A DNA stretch of 64,000 bases, taken from positions 1 through 64,000 of the forward strand of contig NZ_JACJLQ010000016.1 in the NCBI RefSeq assembly GCF_016902295.1, read 5' to 3'. The translations under genes were made by a program, and so were the position numbers. Positions 25,728 to 35,681 of the stretch are shown piece after piece. The notes under the pieces were generated by a model. That model had not been told where the DNA came from. It did not search any database and was given only the letters and a program-made list of their open reading frames with translations. Each line of letters opens with the position of its first letter. Position 1 is the first letter of the stretch. Source of the DNA: Bacteroides caecigallinarum. GTDB lineage: Bacteria; Bacteroidota; Bacteroidia; Bacteroidales; Bacteroidaceae.

Positions 25728-26405
25728 CGTTTATATCAATTATTCAAACATGTATAAACAAAAATAATACATAAAAGTGAAATCCACAACCAAACAATAA
25801 TAAAGACATAATTTACATTTTGACATTTTGCTTTTCTAACCTTCCAAGGTTTAAATATTCAGAAGAAAGATATTATCCATCAATAAAAATTTAAGCCACA
25901 AGACATACGAAACAAAACAAAATAACACGCAATAAGACACAAAACATTCACCAATATACTATTCCACCAATTACACAAGCAAAATTTCACATTATATAAT
26001 ATAATTCTTTCTATTTAATATTACAAATTATATTAAAAACACGACAAATCCAGATAAAAATAACGGCTTGTGGAAGCCTCAAGAAAAACGTTTTGACGTT
26101 TTATCCGAAACGTCCAAGCGTTTTAAATCACATAACAGGAAGAAATTTTTTTTCTTCTAGGCAAAAAATATTTTTTACAAGCAGAATTTATGTTAACACA
26201 GATATCCTATTTTACATTTCAAGGAAATTTAATTCAAATATTATAAAGTAAAAACTAACATAGATTAACATTTTCCTTCTAGAATAATATTTTCCGAAAA
26301 TAGCAATAATACATAATAGATAAAAATGCAAACATTTTGACAGATAAAAGGACTTTCCACTTACAAAATAACAGATATACACAAACAAGAAGATTTGCCA
26401 CCAAA
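25728..26405. other. AT-rich stretch without recognisable genes
   Basis: About 680 bp of very AT-rich sequence. Part of it (26090-26132) repeats a CGTTTT/AAACG motif several times on both strands. Minus-strand TAACTTTG at 25727-25720 is a plausible -7 box for the DUF1016 gene. I see no ORF, RNA gene or repeat array that I can support. Confidence 0.6.
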
Positions 26406-26410
26406 ATTAT

Positions 26411-26453
26411 AACCCGGTTCCGCACCTGAACTACAGGATGGAAACCGGGTTAA
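26411..26453 (-). terminator. Hairpin terminator downstream of HIT remnant
   Basis: AACCCGGTT and AACCGGGTT arms flank a loop of about 20 nt. On the minus strand the hairpin follows the HIT frame and is followed by ATAATTTT. Confidence 0.6.
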
Positions 26454-26466
26454 ACTAATAAATATA

Positions 26467-26715
26467 TTAAAGCTCTTTCTTTATCTTATCAATCATCGAA
26501 GCATACTCTTCGTCAGATAAATATACTTCCTTAGGATTCATTCGGAACACGCCACCGAAATCAGGACCATCAACATACTTAGGAACAAGATGGAAGTGCA
26601 AATGCTCCAAGGTATCTGAATATGTGCCGTAATTTATCTTGGCTGGACTGTTTTTCAATATATCACATACATCTAAAGCAAAATTTAAAACTGTTTGAAA
26701 AGCTTTTGCAAAAGG
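26467..26715 (-). pseudogene. HIT-family hydrolase remnant, N-terminus missing
   Basis: The frame reads FQTVLNFALDVCDILKNSPA, then INYGTYSDTLEHLHFHLVPKY and ends IDKIKKEL. HLHFHLVP is the catalytic histidine triad of HIT nucleotide hydrolases. HIT proteins are usually 110-140 residues and begin with a segment binding the nucleotide base. Here a stop (26716-26718) lies only 83 codons upstream of the end and no ATG is available, so roughly the first third is gone. The terminator remains intact. Confidence 0.7.
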
Positions 26716-26851
26716 TTATCAAACTTTAAGATTTATGGCAAATTCCATTATACAGACAAGCTGAATAACAAAATAAATATACAAAATGAGAAAAAAATTT
26801 TCATATTTCGAAGTTATATGCTATATTTGTCATAGAAATTAGGTAGTATAG

Positions 26852-27145
26852 ATGACAGAAGAGGATAAAAATCTACTAAACAGTTTTGAAGGAAAGCTAA
26901 GACATATCCTATTTTTATACGATGAAGAAAAAAAGGAGAACGCAAACCTGAGAGAAACGGTAATCAAGAAAGATACTGAAATTCAGGAACTGGAAAGTAG
27001 GATAAAAGAACTTGAAACCAGATATGCGAACCTGAAAATGGCCCGTATGATAAGTGTTAACGACAATGAAATCAGAGACACGAAACAAAGACTTACGAGG
27101 CTGGTGCGTGAAGTCGATAAATGTATTGCTTTACTGAACAAATAA
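26852..27145 (+). CDS. Coiled-coil protein upstream of zapA (ZapB-like in position)
   Basis: A 97-residue soluble protein whose residues about 25-70 form a continuous heptad-rich coiled coil (LRETVIKKDTEIQELESRIKEL is typical of the stretch). It is followed by a short helical tail. Bacteroidetes commonly encode such a protein immediately before ZapA; it may partner ZapA at the Z-ring, which is inferred from position only. The -7 box TATATTTG at 26822-26829 lies 22 bp before the ATG. zapA starts 30 nt after the stop. Confidence 0.7.
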   Translation: MTEEDKNLLNSFEGKLRHILFLYDEEKKENANLRETVIKKDTEIQELESRIKELETRYANLKMARMISVNDNEIRDTKQRLTRLVREVDKCIALLNK

Positions 27146-27175
27146 AAGGAAAGAAAAGACAGTGAACTATAATAT

Positions 27176-27469
27176 ATGGACGACAAACTGAAAATAAACT
27201 TGCAGATTGACAGAGAACGGTATCCGCTGATGATTAATCGTGAAGAAGAGATATTTTACCGTGACGCTGCCAAGATGATTGATAATAAACTAAACAAATA
27301 CCGCAGTCTATATCCGGATTTCGGAACCATGAAACACTGGACTATGGTGGCACTGGAACTGGCATACGAAAATGCCAAAATAAAAGATTCAGTAGATATA
27401 ACACCATATATGGAGAAAATAAAACAACTGGAGGACGAGTTAGACGGATATATCAGAGATAGCAAGTAA
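27176..27469 (+). CDS. zapA: Cell division protein ZapA
   Basis: A 97-residue protein with the ZapA fold: an N-terminal strand region (LKINLQIDRERYPLMINREEE) followed by the long dimerising helix (DAAKMIDNKLNKY, MVALELAYENAKIKD). ZapA binds FtsZ and cross-links protofilaments at midcell. It is co-transcribed with the coiled-coil gene upstream and followed by a hairpin terminator before rny. Confidence 0.85.
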   Translation: MDDKLKINLQIDRERYPLMINREEEIFYRDAAKMIDNKLNKYRSLYPDFGTMKHWTMVALELAYENAKIKDSVDITPYMEKIKQLEDELDGYIRDSK

Positions 27470-27498
27470 TTGTTTTAGAACAAGAGTAAGGAAATTCG

Positions 27499-27545
27499 CG
27501 CACAAGTTTACAGATAAGACATCTGTGGCTTGTGCGTTTTTATTT
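27499..27545 (+). terminator. Terminator between zapA and rny
   Basis: CGCACAAG (27499-27506) pairs with CTTGTGCG (27529-27536), with an inner ACAGAT/ATCTGT stem, followed by TTTTTATTT. In proteobacteria 6S RNA lies next to zapA, but the segment here is too short for it. Confidence 0.7.
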
Positions 27546-27567
27546 ATATTTTAAACTTAAATTATAG

Positions 27568-29103
27568 ATGTTGACAACAGTAATATTAACAGTTGTAGCC
27601 TTCCTTGTAGGAGGAGCTCTTTCATATATCTTTTTCAGATACGGTCTGAAATCGAAATATGAAAATATCATTAAAGAGGCAGAGACAGAAGCCGAGGTAA
27701 TCAAGAAAAACAAACTCCTGGAAGTTAAGGAGAAGTTCCTGAACAAGAAAGCCGACCTTGAAAAGGAAGTAGCCGCCCGCAACCAGAAAATCCAGCAGGC
27801 AGAAAACAAGTTGAAACAACGTGAGATGGTGTTGAACCAGAAGAATGAAGAACTTCAGCGCAAACGTAACGAAACAGAAGCCATCAAGGAAAATCTTGAC
27901 GCACAACTGGTAATTATCGAGAAGAAGAAAGAAGAACTTGACCACCTGCAGTCGCAGGAACGCGAAAAGCTTGAGGCTATCTCAGGACTGTCTGCAGAGG
28001 ACGCAAAAGAAAGACTGATTGAATCGCTCAAGGATGAAGCCAAGACTCAGGCTCAGTCTTACATCAACGACATTATGGACGACGCCAAACTTACAGCAAA
28101 CCGCGAAGCCAAGCGTATAGTAATACAGTCTATCCAGAGAGTGGCTACTGAAACCGCAATTGAAAACTCTGTAACTGTATTCCATATCGAATCGGACGAA
28201 ATCAAAGGACGTATCATCGGACGTGAAGGACGTAACATCCGTGCCCTTGAAGCTGCCACAGGAGTGGAAATAGTAGTTGACGATACTCCTGAAGCTATCG
28301 TACTTTCTGCTTTCGACCCTGTTCGCCGCGAAATCGCCCGCCTTGCACTTCATCAGCTGGTTACTGACGGACGTATCCACCCGGCACGCATCGAAGAAGT
28401 TGTTGCCAAGGTACGCAAGCAGGTGGAAGAAGAAATAATCGAAACAGGTAAACGTACTACTATCGACCTCGGTATCCACGGTCTGCATCCTGAACTTATC
28501 CGTATCATCGGTAAGATGAAATACCGTTCATCTTACGGACAGAACCTGCTGCAGCACGCACGCGAAACAGCCAACCTCTGTGCTGTGATGGCTTCCGAAC
28601 TTGGATTGAATCCTAAGAAAGCAAAACGTGCCGGATTGCTTCACGATATAGGTAAGGTGCCTGATGAAGAACCGGAATTGCCACACGCACTGCTCGGTAT
28701 GAAACTGGCTGAGAAATATAAGGAAAAACCTGATATCTGCAACGCCATCGGTGCTCACCACGACGAAGTGGAAATGAACAGCTTGCTGGCTCCTATCGTA
28801 CAGGTGTGCGACGCTATCTCAGGTGCACGTCCTGGTGCCCGCCGCGAAATTGTTGAAGCATATATCAAACGTCTGAACGACCTTGAACAGCTTGCGATGT
28901 CTTATCCTGGTGTAACCAAGACATACGCTATCCAGGCCGGACGTGAGTTGCGCGTAATTGTCGGTGCGGACAAGATTGACGACAAGCAGACAGAAAGCCT
29001 GTCAACAGAAATCGCCAAGAAGATACAGGACGAAATGACTTATCCGGGTCAGGTAAAGATTACTGTGATAAGGGAAACACGCGCCGTAAGTTTCGCAAAA
29101 TAA
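27568..29103 (+). CDS. rny: Ribonuclease Y
   Basis: A 511-residue membrane-anchored endoribonuclease initiating mRNA turnover. Residues 1-25 form the membrane anchor ([23 protein letters not shown]) and about 30-190 a long coiled coil. A KH domain follows at about 205-270 ([20 protein letters not shown]), and an HD phosphohydrolase domain contains [11 protein letters not shown] near residue 355. The length and domain order are standard for the family. Confidence 0.95.
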   Translation: MLTTVILTVVAFLVGGALSYIFFRYGLKSKYENIIKEAETEAEVIKKNKLLEVKEKFLNKKADLEKEVAARNQKIQQAENKLKQREMVLNQKNEELQRKRNETEAIKENLDAQLVIIEKKKEELDHLQSQEREKLEAISGLSAEDAKERLIESLKDEAKTQAQSYINDIMDDAKLTANREAKRIVIQSIQRVATETAIENSVTVFHIESDEIKGRIIGREGRNIRALEAATGVEIVVDDTPEAIVLSAFDPVRREIARLALHQLVTDGRIHPARIEEVVAKVRKQVEEEIIETGKRTTIDLGIHGLHPELIRIIGKMKYRSSYGQNLLQHARETANLCAVMASELGLNPKKAKRAGLLHDIGKVPDEEPELPHALLGMKLAEKYKEKPDICNAIGAHHDEVEMNSLLAPIVQVCDAISGARPGARREIVEAYIKRLNDLEQLAMSYPGVTKTYAIQAGRELRVIVGADKIDDKQTESLSTEIAKKIQDEMTYPGQVKITVIRETRAVSFAK

Positions 29104-29129
29104 CAGACTGAACAGAGAACAAATAATAT

Positions 29130-29179
29130 AGGCTATATTTCAAGTCCTTGTCAAGAGGATTGGAATATAGCCTTTTTTT
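29130..29179 (+). terminator. Terminator of rny
   Basis: AGGCTATATT (29130-29139) pairs with AATATAGCCT (29164-29173), followed by seven T. Confidence 0.8.
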
Positions 29180-29239
29180 ACTACTAATAATTGAGGTATA
29201 TATAAAACTAATACGAATTGAATAATCACCGCAACAGTC

Positions 29240-29731
29240 CTATTCTTCCGGAACATACTCTTCTATAGAGAAATCATTTACCGTCAGGTTTATCTGTCTT
29301 TTGTTAGGCTCGCATATCATTCTGACCGTCATACCATCATTGGCCGTAAGAATATATTCCGACCACCCGTACTGGTTCATCTTATGCCACATACCGTTCT
29401 GCCCATATTGAACCTCAACGTAGTTATTATATGAATTGAAATCCCACTTAATTTTATATTTTGACGTAACACCCTTGTAAAAAACGAAACAGCAATTCTC
29501 TTCGTCATAATCCACATAATCAAGAGCTGTCACTTCATCCTTATAAAAATTCAATACTACTACAGAATCGCCTTGTTTTATATTATTTGTTGTACACTCA
29601 TATATGAATTCTTCGCCAATATGCATTTTGTCAATAGGCTGGTAAATTCTTATATCACTGTCGTCATCGCATGATGACAAACAGACAACGGACAGAGTCA
29701 AAAGGCTTGACAAAAGCAAAGGTAATTTCAT
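29240..29731 (-). CDS. Hypothetical lipoprotein
   Basis: A 163-residue secreted protein. The ATG at 29731 starts a clean lipoprotein signal (MKLPLLLSSLLTLSVVCLSSC) followed by acidic residues DDDSD, a common Bacteroides lipoprotein export context for surface display. The rest is beta-rich with no family that I recognise (for example NFYKDEVTALDYVDYDEE and VRMICEPNKRQINLTVNDF). It stands alone between rny and the polyamine transporter operon. Confidence 0.65.
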   Translation of the reverse strand: MKLPLLLSSLLTLSVVCLSSCDDDSDIRIYQPIDKMHIGEEFIYECTTNNIKQGDSVVVLNFYKDEVTALDYVDYDEENCCFVFYKGVTSKYKIKWDFNSYNNYVEVQYGQNGMWHKMNQYGWSEYILTANDGMTVRMICEPNKRQINLTVNDFSIEEYVPEE

Positions 29732-29836
29732 TTTTATAACTCGCATATCTCTAAAACTTTTATTTTAATACAAAAATATACAGCAAAAAGGCGCCGGAAA
29801 AAAAGTTTAGATATACAAGTGGATTTTATCGACCAA

Positions 29837-29862
29837 ATAAAAAAGGTAGCTTGCGGCTACCC
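29837..29862 (-). terminator. Terminator of the pot operon
   Basis: On the minus strand GGTAGC-CGCAA-GCTACC is followed by TTTTTTATTT, about 30 nt after the potD stop. Confidence 0.8.
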
Positions 29863-29891
29863 CTTGAATGACGTTATATAAATTGGAATAA

Positions 29892-31229
29892 TCATTTTAC
29901 ATGACGTTTAACTCTACGTTTGCGCCTGCTCTGATTTTGCCTGTTCTTATAGCGCTTGATTTTCTGATAAGAAACATAAATTACCAATACAACGAGAGTT
30001 ATTAGTATGACGGCTACCAATCCTCCTCCCAGGTTATCACCTTTCACATGCGACCACATATCAAGTACAGCCTGAGTGTTGTCTCCGGCATCACGTATGA
30101 TGGCACATCTTGCCACTACACTGCTATCCGGATACTGGATAGGGTCTATCTGTATATGTCTTGCCTCAGGACCGAAGAAATAAGCCAGATTGGAATATGT
30201 TTCAAGAGTGGTATCAATCTTTTCCTCAAGAATCTCAGGTGTGGCTACGGCACTGACATAGCCTATGGTTTCCATATTTGCCAATGCTACATCAGGACGG
30301 CAAAGGTAATTTATAAAATAGCTTGCGGCCTTCCTGTTTCGCGAATAACGCGGAATCACCCAACCGTCAAACCAGACATTACTTCCTTCCATCGGCACTT
30401 CGTAACCAAGCTCCACTCCTACCGCGTCGGCTTCTTCTATAGCCCACACAGCATCGCCGCTCCATGTCATATTCAGGTATGCCTTGTTTTTTGTCATCAT
30501 CTCCTTACCGAAATCAGCTTCCCAACCTGCAATATTAGGCTTCAGCTCTTTGAGATATTTTTCGGCTGTGGCAATTGCTTCGGGAGAATAATTGTTCATC
30601 AAATCTTCAACCCTTATATCGCCTTTTGCCAGAGCGTCACGGTTGGCATAAATCACAGCAGTACCGTATGCGTCGCGGTAACTGTCCTTCATCAGCAATT
30701 TGTTACGGAACTTACTGTCCCAGAGTGAATGCCATGTAGAAGCCTCCTCGCGTGTAACGTTACTCTTGTTATAAAGTATTCCTGCAGTTCCCCACATATA
30801 GCCCACGGCATATTTTGAAGTTGGACGTCCCGGGACACTGAGTTTCTCCATCTCGCCACGTACATAAGGCGATATGTTATGTATATAATTTGGCGTTTTG
30901 CCGAACGCAGTATCAATAGGCACCAGCAAATCCTTGACCAGCATTCGCTCTATAATATATTCAGACGGACAAACGACATCGAAATCCTCTTTTCCACGCT
31001 CTATCTTGGTAAGCATTATTTCGTTGATATCGAATGTCTGATATACTATACGGACATCTTCACCTGTCTGTTCCTTATACCACTCGGGAAAAGCGGCAAG
31101 CACTTCCTCGTCAATATAGTCTCCCCAGTTATATATCTTAAGGACATTCTCGCGCGACTCGCAGTCGTAACACCCCGGAAGGAGCATAACAGTCAGCAAT
31201 GACAGAAATATTGTATAAAATTTCCTCAT
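29892..31229 (-). CDS. potD: Spermidine/putrescine ABC transporter substrate-binding lipoprotein
   Basis: A 445-residue periplasmic binding protein with a lipoprotein signal (MRKFYTIFLSLLTVMLLPGC). The family segments LKIYNWGDYIDEEVL, KIERGKEDFDVVCPSEYI and MTWSGDAVWAIEEA identify PotD/PotF. It captures polyamines for the PotABC transporter. Unusually, after the binding domain it has a C-terminal transmembrane segment (residues about 402-422, GGGLVAVILITLVVLVIYVS) and a strongly basic tail of about 20 residues. It thus appears anchored at both ends, whereas E. coli PotD is soluble. It is the last gene of the operon, 11 nt after potC. Confidence 0.92.
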   Translation of the reverse strand: MRKFYTIFLSLLTVMLLPGCYDCESRENVLKIYNWGDYIDEEVLAAFPEWYKEQTGEDVRIVYQTFDINEIMLTKIERGKEDFDVVCPSEYIIERMLVKDLLVPIDTAFGKTPNYIHNISPYVRGEMEKLSVPGRPTSKYAVGYMWGTAGILYNKSNVTREEASTWHSLWDSKFRNKLLMKDSYRDAYGTAVIYANRDALAKGDIRVEDLMNNYSPEAIATAEKYLKELKPNIAGWEADFGKEMMTKNKAYLNMTWSGDAVWAIEEADAVGVELGYEVPMEGSNVWFDGWVIPRYSRNRKAASYFINYLCRPDVALANMETIGYVSAVATPEILEEKIDTTLETYSNLAYFFGPEARHIQIDPIQYPDSSVVARCAIIRDAGDNTQAVLDMWSHVKGDNLGGGLVAVILITLVVLVIYVSYQKIKRYKNRQNQSRRKRRVKRHVK

Positions 31230-31240
31230 GACAAAAATGA

Positions 31241-32032
31241 TTATTTTACGTTCTTCTTACCCGCACGGCGGTTTATCATTATAAGCATAACCAGCACAAT
31301 CAGGAATATTATGGTAGATAACGGACGAAGCTCCGGAGTCAGACCGCCCTTTCTTGCATCGGAATAAATATACGTGGAAAGTGTCTCAAGACCTTCATTG
31401 CCGATAGTAAAGATGGTAACGGCAAAATCGTCGATGGAAATAGTTACGGCAAGCATGAAGCCGGCTATCATGCCGGGCAATATTTCCGGTATGATGACTT
31501 TCCTTAAAGCCTGTCCAGGAGTCGCTCCAAGATCGAGTGCGGCTTCATAAAGGTTCGGGTTCATCTGCTTAAGTCTTGGCAACACACTAAGCACCACGTA
31601 TGGCGTACAGAATGCGATGTGAGCCATAAGGACAGTGGTATATCCCTGATGAATGCCGAGCGATACGAAGAGAAGAAACAAGGATACACCCATGATTATA
31701 TCACCGTTCAGAATAGGAATGTTATTGATGAACGACACCATTTTTCGCTGTCGTAAGCGCATGTTATACATCCCTATAGCTGTAATCGTTCCTAAGGCAG
31801 TGGAAACGACAGCTGTGAGAAGCGCTATGGTTACAGTATTCCACAAAGCATTCACAAGAGAATGATGTGTACCTTGTACAAAAAGGTTTTCATAAAGCTT
31901 GGTGGAAAAGCCGGTCCAGTTTCCGAGTACCTTTGCTTCGGTAAACGAATAAATCATTATTATGATAATAGGAGAATAAAGCAGCAAAAGAAGCAGCCAC
32001 AAATATCCATGACATAATATTTTCTTTACCAT
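31241..32032 (-). CDS. potC: Polyamine ABC transporter permease PotC
   Basis: A 263-residue inner-membrane permease with six predicted membrane segments. The EAA loop that docks on the ATPase reads EAALDLGATPGQALRKVIIPEILPG. It pairs with PotB to form the channel. Its start overlaps the potB end by 7 nt. Confidence 0.93.
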   Translation of the reverse strand: MVKKILCHGYLWLLLLLLYSPIIIIMIYSFTEAKVLGNWTGFSTKLYENLFVQGTHHSLVNALWNTVTIALLTAVVSTALGTITAIGMYNMRLRQRKMVSFINNIPILNGDIIMGVSLFLLFVSLGIHQGYTTVLMAHIAFCTPYVVLSVLPRLKQMNPNLYEAALDLGATPGQALRKVIIPEILPGMIAGFMLAVTISIDDFAVTIFTIGNEGLETLSTYIYSDARKGGLTPELRPLSTIIFLIVLVMLIMINRRAGKKNVK

Positions 32033-32826
32033 AATCCACCTCCTTCTCTCTCCTGATTATCATCGGAGGCAAAAAGCGTTGCAGCACCTATAAGGAACAG
32101 CATAATGAGCGAAAGCGCGGCACCGTAATTCCACATACTGTTGTTAATGTTCTCCTGTATTGTTGTACCGAAGAGTTTTATGTTGTTCATCGTAAGCAGC
32201 TCGGCTATCGCGAAAGTTGAAATTGTAGGCATAAACACCATCAGTATCCCACTCGCCACACCCGGCATGGATAGAGGAAGAATAGTCTTTGTAAATACCT
32301 GCAATGGTGTTGCTCCAAGGTCCTGGGCAGCCTCGATATAGCTGCGGTCCATCTTGACCAGTGTATTATAGATGGGGTAAATCATAAACGGAATGTAGTT
32401 ATAAACCATACCGAAAATCAATGCCCCCTCTCCCAACGGTACACGGAAGAAATCGAACAGTGCCACCGTAGCAAGAGTACGTATCAGAATATTTACCCAC
32501 ATAGGCAGGATGAAAAGCGTCACTACTATCTGCGAATAGCCTGACTTGAGCCTGCTCAGAATATATGCTGCAGGATAACCCAAAAGAATGCAAATAAGAG
32601 TATTTATTATGGCAATACCTATGGAATAGATAAAAGTGTTCACCGCTTCTGGATGCGACATGAACTTAACGAAATTGCCGAAAGTAAAATTACCGTTCTC
32701 GTCGGTAAATGCGAATACCACAATCAATATAAGTGGCAGGACTACAAAAAATGCCGAAAAAATAATGTACGGCAACGTCCAGCTCTTACGCGAAGTAAGA
32801 AATATACGAATGTTACTTAGTTTCAC
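32026..32826 (-). CDS. potB: Polyamine ABC transporter permease PotB
   Basis: A 266-residue inner-membrane permease with six membrane segments and the EAA loop EAAQDLGATPLQVFTKTILPLSMPG. It follows potA by 17 nt and overlaps potC by 7 nt, the standard potABCD order. Confidence 0.93.
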   Translation of the reverse strand: MKLSNIRIFLTSRKSWTLPYIIFSAFFVVLPLILIVVFAFTDENGNFTFGNFVKFMSHPEAVNTFIYSIGIAIINTLICILLGYPAAYILSRLKSGYSQIVVTLFILPMWVNILIRTLATVALFDFFRVPLGEGALIFGMVYNYIPFMIYPIYNTLVKMDRSYIEAAQDLGATPLQVFTKTILPLSMPGVASGILMVFMPTISTFAIAELLTMNNIKLFGTTIQENINNSMWNYGAALSLIMLFLIGAATLFASDDNQEREGGGLW

Positions 32827-32843
32827 CTCGTTTAACGTTATTG

Positions 32844-34241
32844 TTAGTTATTTAATTTTCTGTGTATAGTTATGTGTTCTGCCGGAATGCTGATACCCAC
32901 ATTGTCGCCCTTGTCCCAGATATCATTGGTATCGACATACACATCCTCGTCCCAGTCGGAATCAACTGTGATATGGTAATGATTTCCTTTATAAAGAATA
33001 AAACTGATGCTTCCGGTCAGGGTTCCGTCCTCCTGATTATCGTCAAGGACTACTCCGTCGAAAGAAACATCCACAATCACATCAGTACCAGGTTCTATGC
33101 CGGCAGTAGCTTCCTTCGTACACTCGAACTCGCAACCAAGAAACTCTACGTGGGTTTCGTCAATGACTTTTCCGTCGAAAGTGTTGCAGATTCTTTCCTT
33201 CCTCATTATATGTATATCATACGGCTTCACGAGCAAGCCAACTTCCGAACCAACCTCGAAGTGATGATAGTCCTGAACTACAAACTCAAATCCGTTTGTC
33301 TCGACAATCATTTCATAATGTACGCCCTTGAATATGCACGATGTAACTTTTCCGCGGAACTGTGCCGACTCATTTACATGGAATATATAAAGATCTTCAG
33401 GGCGTATTACGACATCAACCGGTGTGTTTTCCCCAAATCCCTCGTCCACACATTCAGCCTCGACTCCGGCAAAACGAACAAGACGGTCGCGAAGCATAAC
33501 GCCATTAAGAATATTACTCTCGCCGATAAAGTCTGCCACAAAAGCATTTACAGGTTCATTGTATATATCCGTAGGTGTACCTATCTGCTGAATTTTTCCT
33601 TCGCTCATAACCACTATGGTGTCGCTCAATGTAAGCGCCTCTTCCTGATCGTGGGTTACATAAACAAAGGTTATGCCGAGACGTTTGTGCATCTCTTTAA
33701 GCTCCATCTGCATGTCCTTACGCATCTTGAGATCGAGAGCTGCAAGCGGCTCGTCAAGAAGCAATACATCCGGCTCATTGACAATAGCTCTGGCAATGGC
33801 AACACGCTGCTGCTGACCTCCTGAAAGTGAATTAACATCACGATATTCATAATCGCTCATACTCACCATCTTCAGGGCGTTCTTCACCTTGCGCATGATT
33901 TCGTCCTTAGGCATCTTCTTGAGTTTCAGGCCGAACGCTATATTGTCGTAAACATTCAAATGCGGGAATAAAGCATATTTCTGGAAAACTGTATTAACCG
34001 GACGCTTATGCGGTGGAGTCTGTGTAATTTCCTTACCATTGATTGTTATCACTCCTTCCGAAGCTGTCTGGAAACCAGCCAAAAGACGCAGCAATGTTGT
34101 TTTACCGCAACCTGAAGGTCCCAATATTGTTACAAACTCGCCTTTACGGATATTCAGGTTGATATCGTCAAGCGCAACCTTCTCGTCAAAGTATTTCGAG
34201 ACATGAGAAATCTCGATTATGTTATTCACTGTTTCTTGCAT
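32844..34241 (-). CDS. potA: Polyamine ABC transporter ATPase PotA
   Basis: A 465-residue ATPase. Walker A is GPSGCGKTT (near residue 41), the signature LSGGQQQR, Walker [12 protein letters not shown] and the switch His in VTHDQEEAL. At about 465 residues it exceeds the ~375-residue E. coli protein because the C-terminal regulatory region after residue 240 holds what look like two TOBE-type beta domains ([24 protein letters not shown]). It energises import of spermidine/putrescine. First gene of the operon; TAACTTTG at 34275-34268 (minus) is a good -7 box. Confidence 0.94.
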   Translation of the reverse strand: MQETVNNIIEISHVSKYFDEKVALDDINLNIRKGEFVTILGPSGCGKTTLLRLLAGFQTASEGVITINGKEITQTPPHKRPVNTVFQKYALFPHLNVYDNIAFGLKLKKMPKDEIMRKVKNALKMVSMSDYEYRDVNSLSGGQQQRVAIARAIVNEPDVLLLDEPLAALDLKMRKDMQMELKEMHKRLGITFVYVTHDQEEALTLSDTIVVMSEGKIQQIGTPTDIYNEPVNAFVADFIGESNILNGVMLRDRLVRFAGVEAECVDEGFGENTPVDVVIRPEDLYIFHVNESAQFRGKVTSCIFKGVHYEMIVETNGFEFVVQDYHHFEVGSEVGLLVKPYDIHIMRKERICNTFDGKVIDETHVEFLGCEFECTKEATAGIEPGTDVIVDVSFDGVVLDDNQEDGTLTGSISFILYKGNHYHITVDSDWDEDVYVDTNDIWDKGDNVGISIPAEHITIHRKLNN

Positions 34242-34370
34242 TTCAAATAAAAAACTCTAAACGGCGGCAAAGTTACTTCTTTTTTGCATAAATAATCATC
34301 TTATCAAGACTTTTATATCAAAAAACATTGAATATTCGCAAATATATACCTTATACTTAATATATATTGC

Positions 34371-34408
34371 AAAAAAATGCATGTACACATTCTACTGCAT
34401 ACATGCAC
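34371..34408 (-). terminator. Terminator of the PqqD/ABC/S26/HPrK-like operon
   Basis: On the minus strand TGCATGTA and TACATGCA pair around a 14-nt loop, followed by TTTTTTT. It lies 24 nt after the last PqqD-like gene. Confidence 0.8.
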
Positions 34409-34430
34409 CTTCAAAAACAAAACTATGGTA

Positions 34431-34700
34431 TCATTCCTCTATCAATCCTATAGACTTCCAGTTTTCAAGCAAGACACGGGAATCCTTCAAAGCGACACTA
34501 CGTTCGATGTCATATTCATCCAACAGCAAATCGACCAATGTTTCCAAATCAAACTCTCTGTCCACGACATGTTCCCATAAATAAGCCGCAGAGGAATTCA
34601 ATGTAACCAATTTATTGAAATCAACCTGTTCAAGACCTTCGCCTGTCACGACTTTCTGGCCCACAATTTCACGTAAAACAAATCCTTTCTTAATTCTCAT
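34431..34700 (-). CDS. PqqD-family peptide-binding protein, second copy
   Basis: An 89-residue protein with the PqqD/RRE winged-helix fold: two N-terminal strands (GFVLREIVGQKVVTGEG), FNKLVTLNSSAAYLWEHV, and the helical segment LVDLLLDEYDIERSVALKD. PqqD-like domains bind leader peptides of RiPP precursors and deliver them to modifying enzymes. It is the last gene of a five-gene operon that starts with another PqqD-like protein of the same length; the two share only the family pattern. No substrate peptide is visible nearby, so the partner is unknown. Confidence 0.8.
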   Translation of the reverse strand: MRIKKGFVLREIVGQKVVTGEGLEQVDFNKLVTLNSSAAYLWEHVVDREFDLETLVDLLLDEYDIERSVALKDSRVLLENWKSIGLIEE

Positions 34701-34754
34701 ATATTATATAATGTTATAATGTTTAAATCCATTCAAATGATATGATGTTTTATG

Positions 34755-35678
34755 TCATTTCACCGTATCATGACATAAAATAGAAGCAGCCGCGTCAGGA
34801 AGGCATTCCAAATGATATATTCCAACTATATCAATAATCCTGGTCAAAGTCCGGTGCAGACCATCGGCCATCTTTTTCTCCCATTTCATAGAAGATGCCG
34901 ACGGCGCCAAAGCCGCATAAGCAGATATTCCTGAAAGTTTTCTTATGGCATTTTGGGGTGCCTGGCTAAGTCTTACCACAGCTTTCAGACGTACACCCTC
35001 GTTTTTGTAACATGGAGTTTTCCCGCTCCAGGGAGAACCGTAAATAATGGGATTGCCATTGTCATCGACCCTGACAACGGGATTATCATCGTTCAGCAAC
35101 CATGTTCTCGGGATATTCTGCAACCATAATCGAGTGTGCGTACTTTTACCTGTACCGCTTTTACCCAGAAAAGCATATCCCAAGTTATCGGCAACAACAA
35201 CTGAAGCATGAATCAACATTGTATTTCTGACGGATGTGAACAATGCATACAACAACATCAATGAGTTATTTATAACAAACAGGCCATGACCGTAATTTGT
35301 GCAGGCTCCCATATATAACTTACACTTGTTAATTCCGTTCCCTACTACCAGCAATCCTCCAAATTCCTTTAGACCACTGTTAAGGGCAATAATGAAAACA
35401 CGTTGTTTTTCCGGACCTGACATTAAAGAGATATATGCTGTTTCATCGTCAAATTCCGCCATACGGCTTGAATTGTCAATAATATCTTTTCCATCAGAGC
35501 ATAAATCTATATCCAAAACGAAAATAGAATCCGATATGTCCTTATCACATAAATCAGTATCAATCATATCCGAAACGAAAGGTCTGTAATTATCCATACC
35601 GTTCCATAATACGGAATTTTCAGGCATAGACACACTGAATTTATGTCCTCCAACTATATACGATCTAACCATATACAA
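34755..35678 (-). CDS. HPr kinase/PEPCK-like P-loop protein
   Basis: A 307-residue protein. The N-terminal part (1-150) is beta-rich. A Walker A GKSGTGKSTH lies near residue 170, followed by LLNDDNPVVRVDDNG and YGSPWSGKTPCY, the pattern of HPr kinase/phosphorylase-like and PEPCK-fold kinases in RiPP and sulfatase/peptide clusters. In lasso-peptide operons related proteins phosphorylate the peptide C-terminus. By context it may phosphorylate a peptide bound by the PqqD-like proteins. It lies 3 nt after the S26 peptidase gene. The substrate assignment is inference. Confidence 0.75.
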   Translation of the reverse strand: MYMVRSYIVGGHKFSVSMPENSVLWNGMDNYRPFVSDMIDTDLCDKDISDSIFVLDIDLCSDGKDIIDNSSRMAEFDDETAYISLMSGPEKQRVFIIALNSGLKEFGGLLVVGNGINKCKLYMGACTNYGHGLFVINNSLMLLYALFTSVRNTMLIHASVVVADNLGYAFLGKSGTGKSTHTRLWLQNIPRTWLLNDDNPVVRVDDNGNPIIYGSPWSGKTPCYKNEGVRLKAVVRLSQAPQNAIRKLSGISAYAALAPSASSMKWEKKMADGLHRTLTRIIDIVGIYHLECLPDAAASILCHDTVK

Positions 35679-35681
35679 TAA

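Noticed and set aside
27470-27567. 6S RNA next to zapA
   Set aside because: The gap is about 100 nt and contains only a terminator hairpin and the rny leader; it is too short for 6S RNA.
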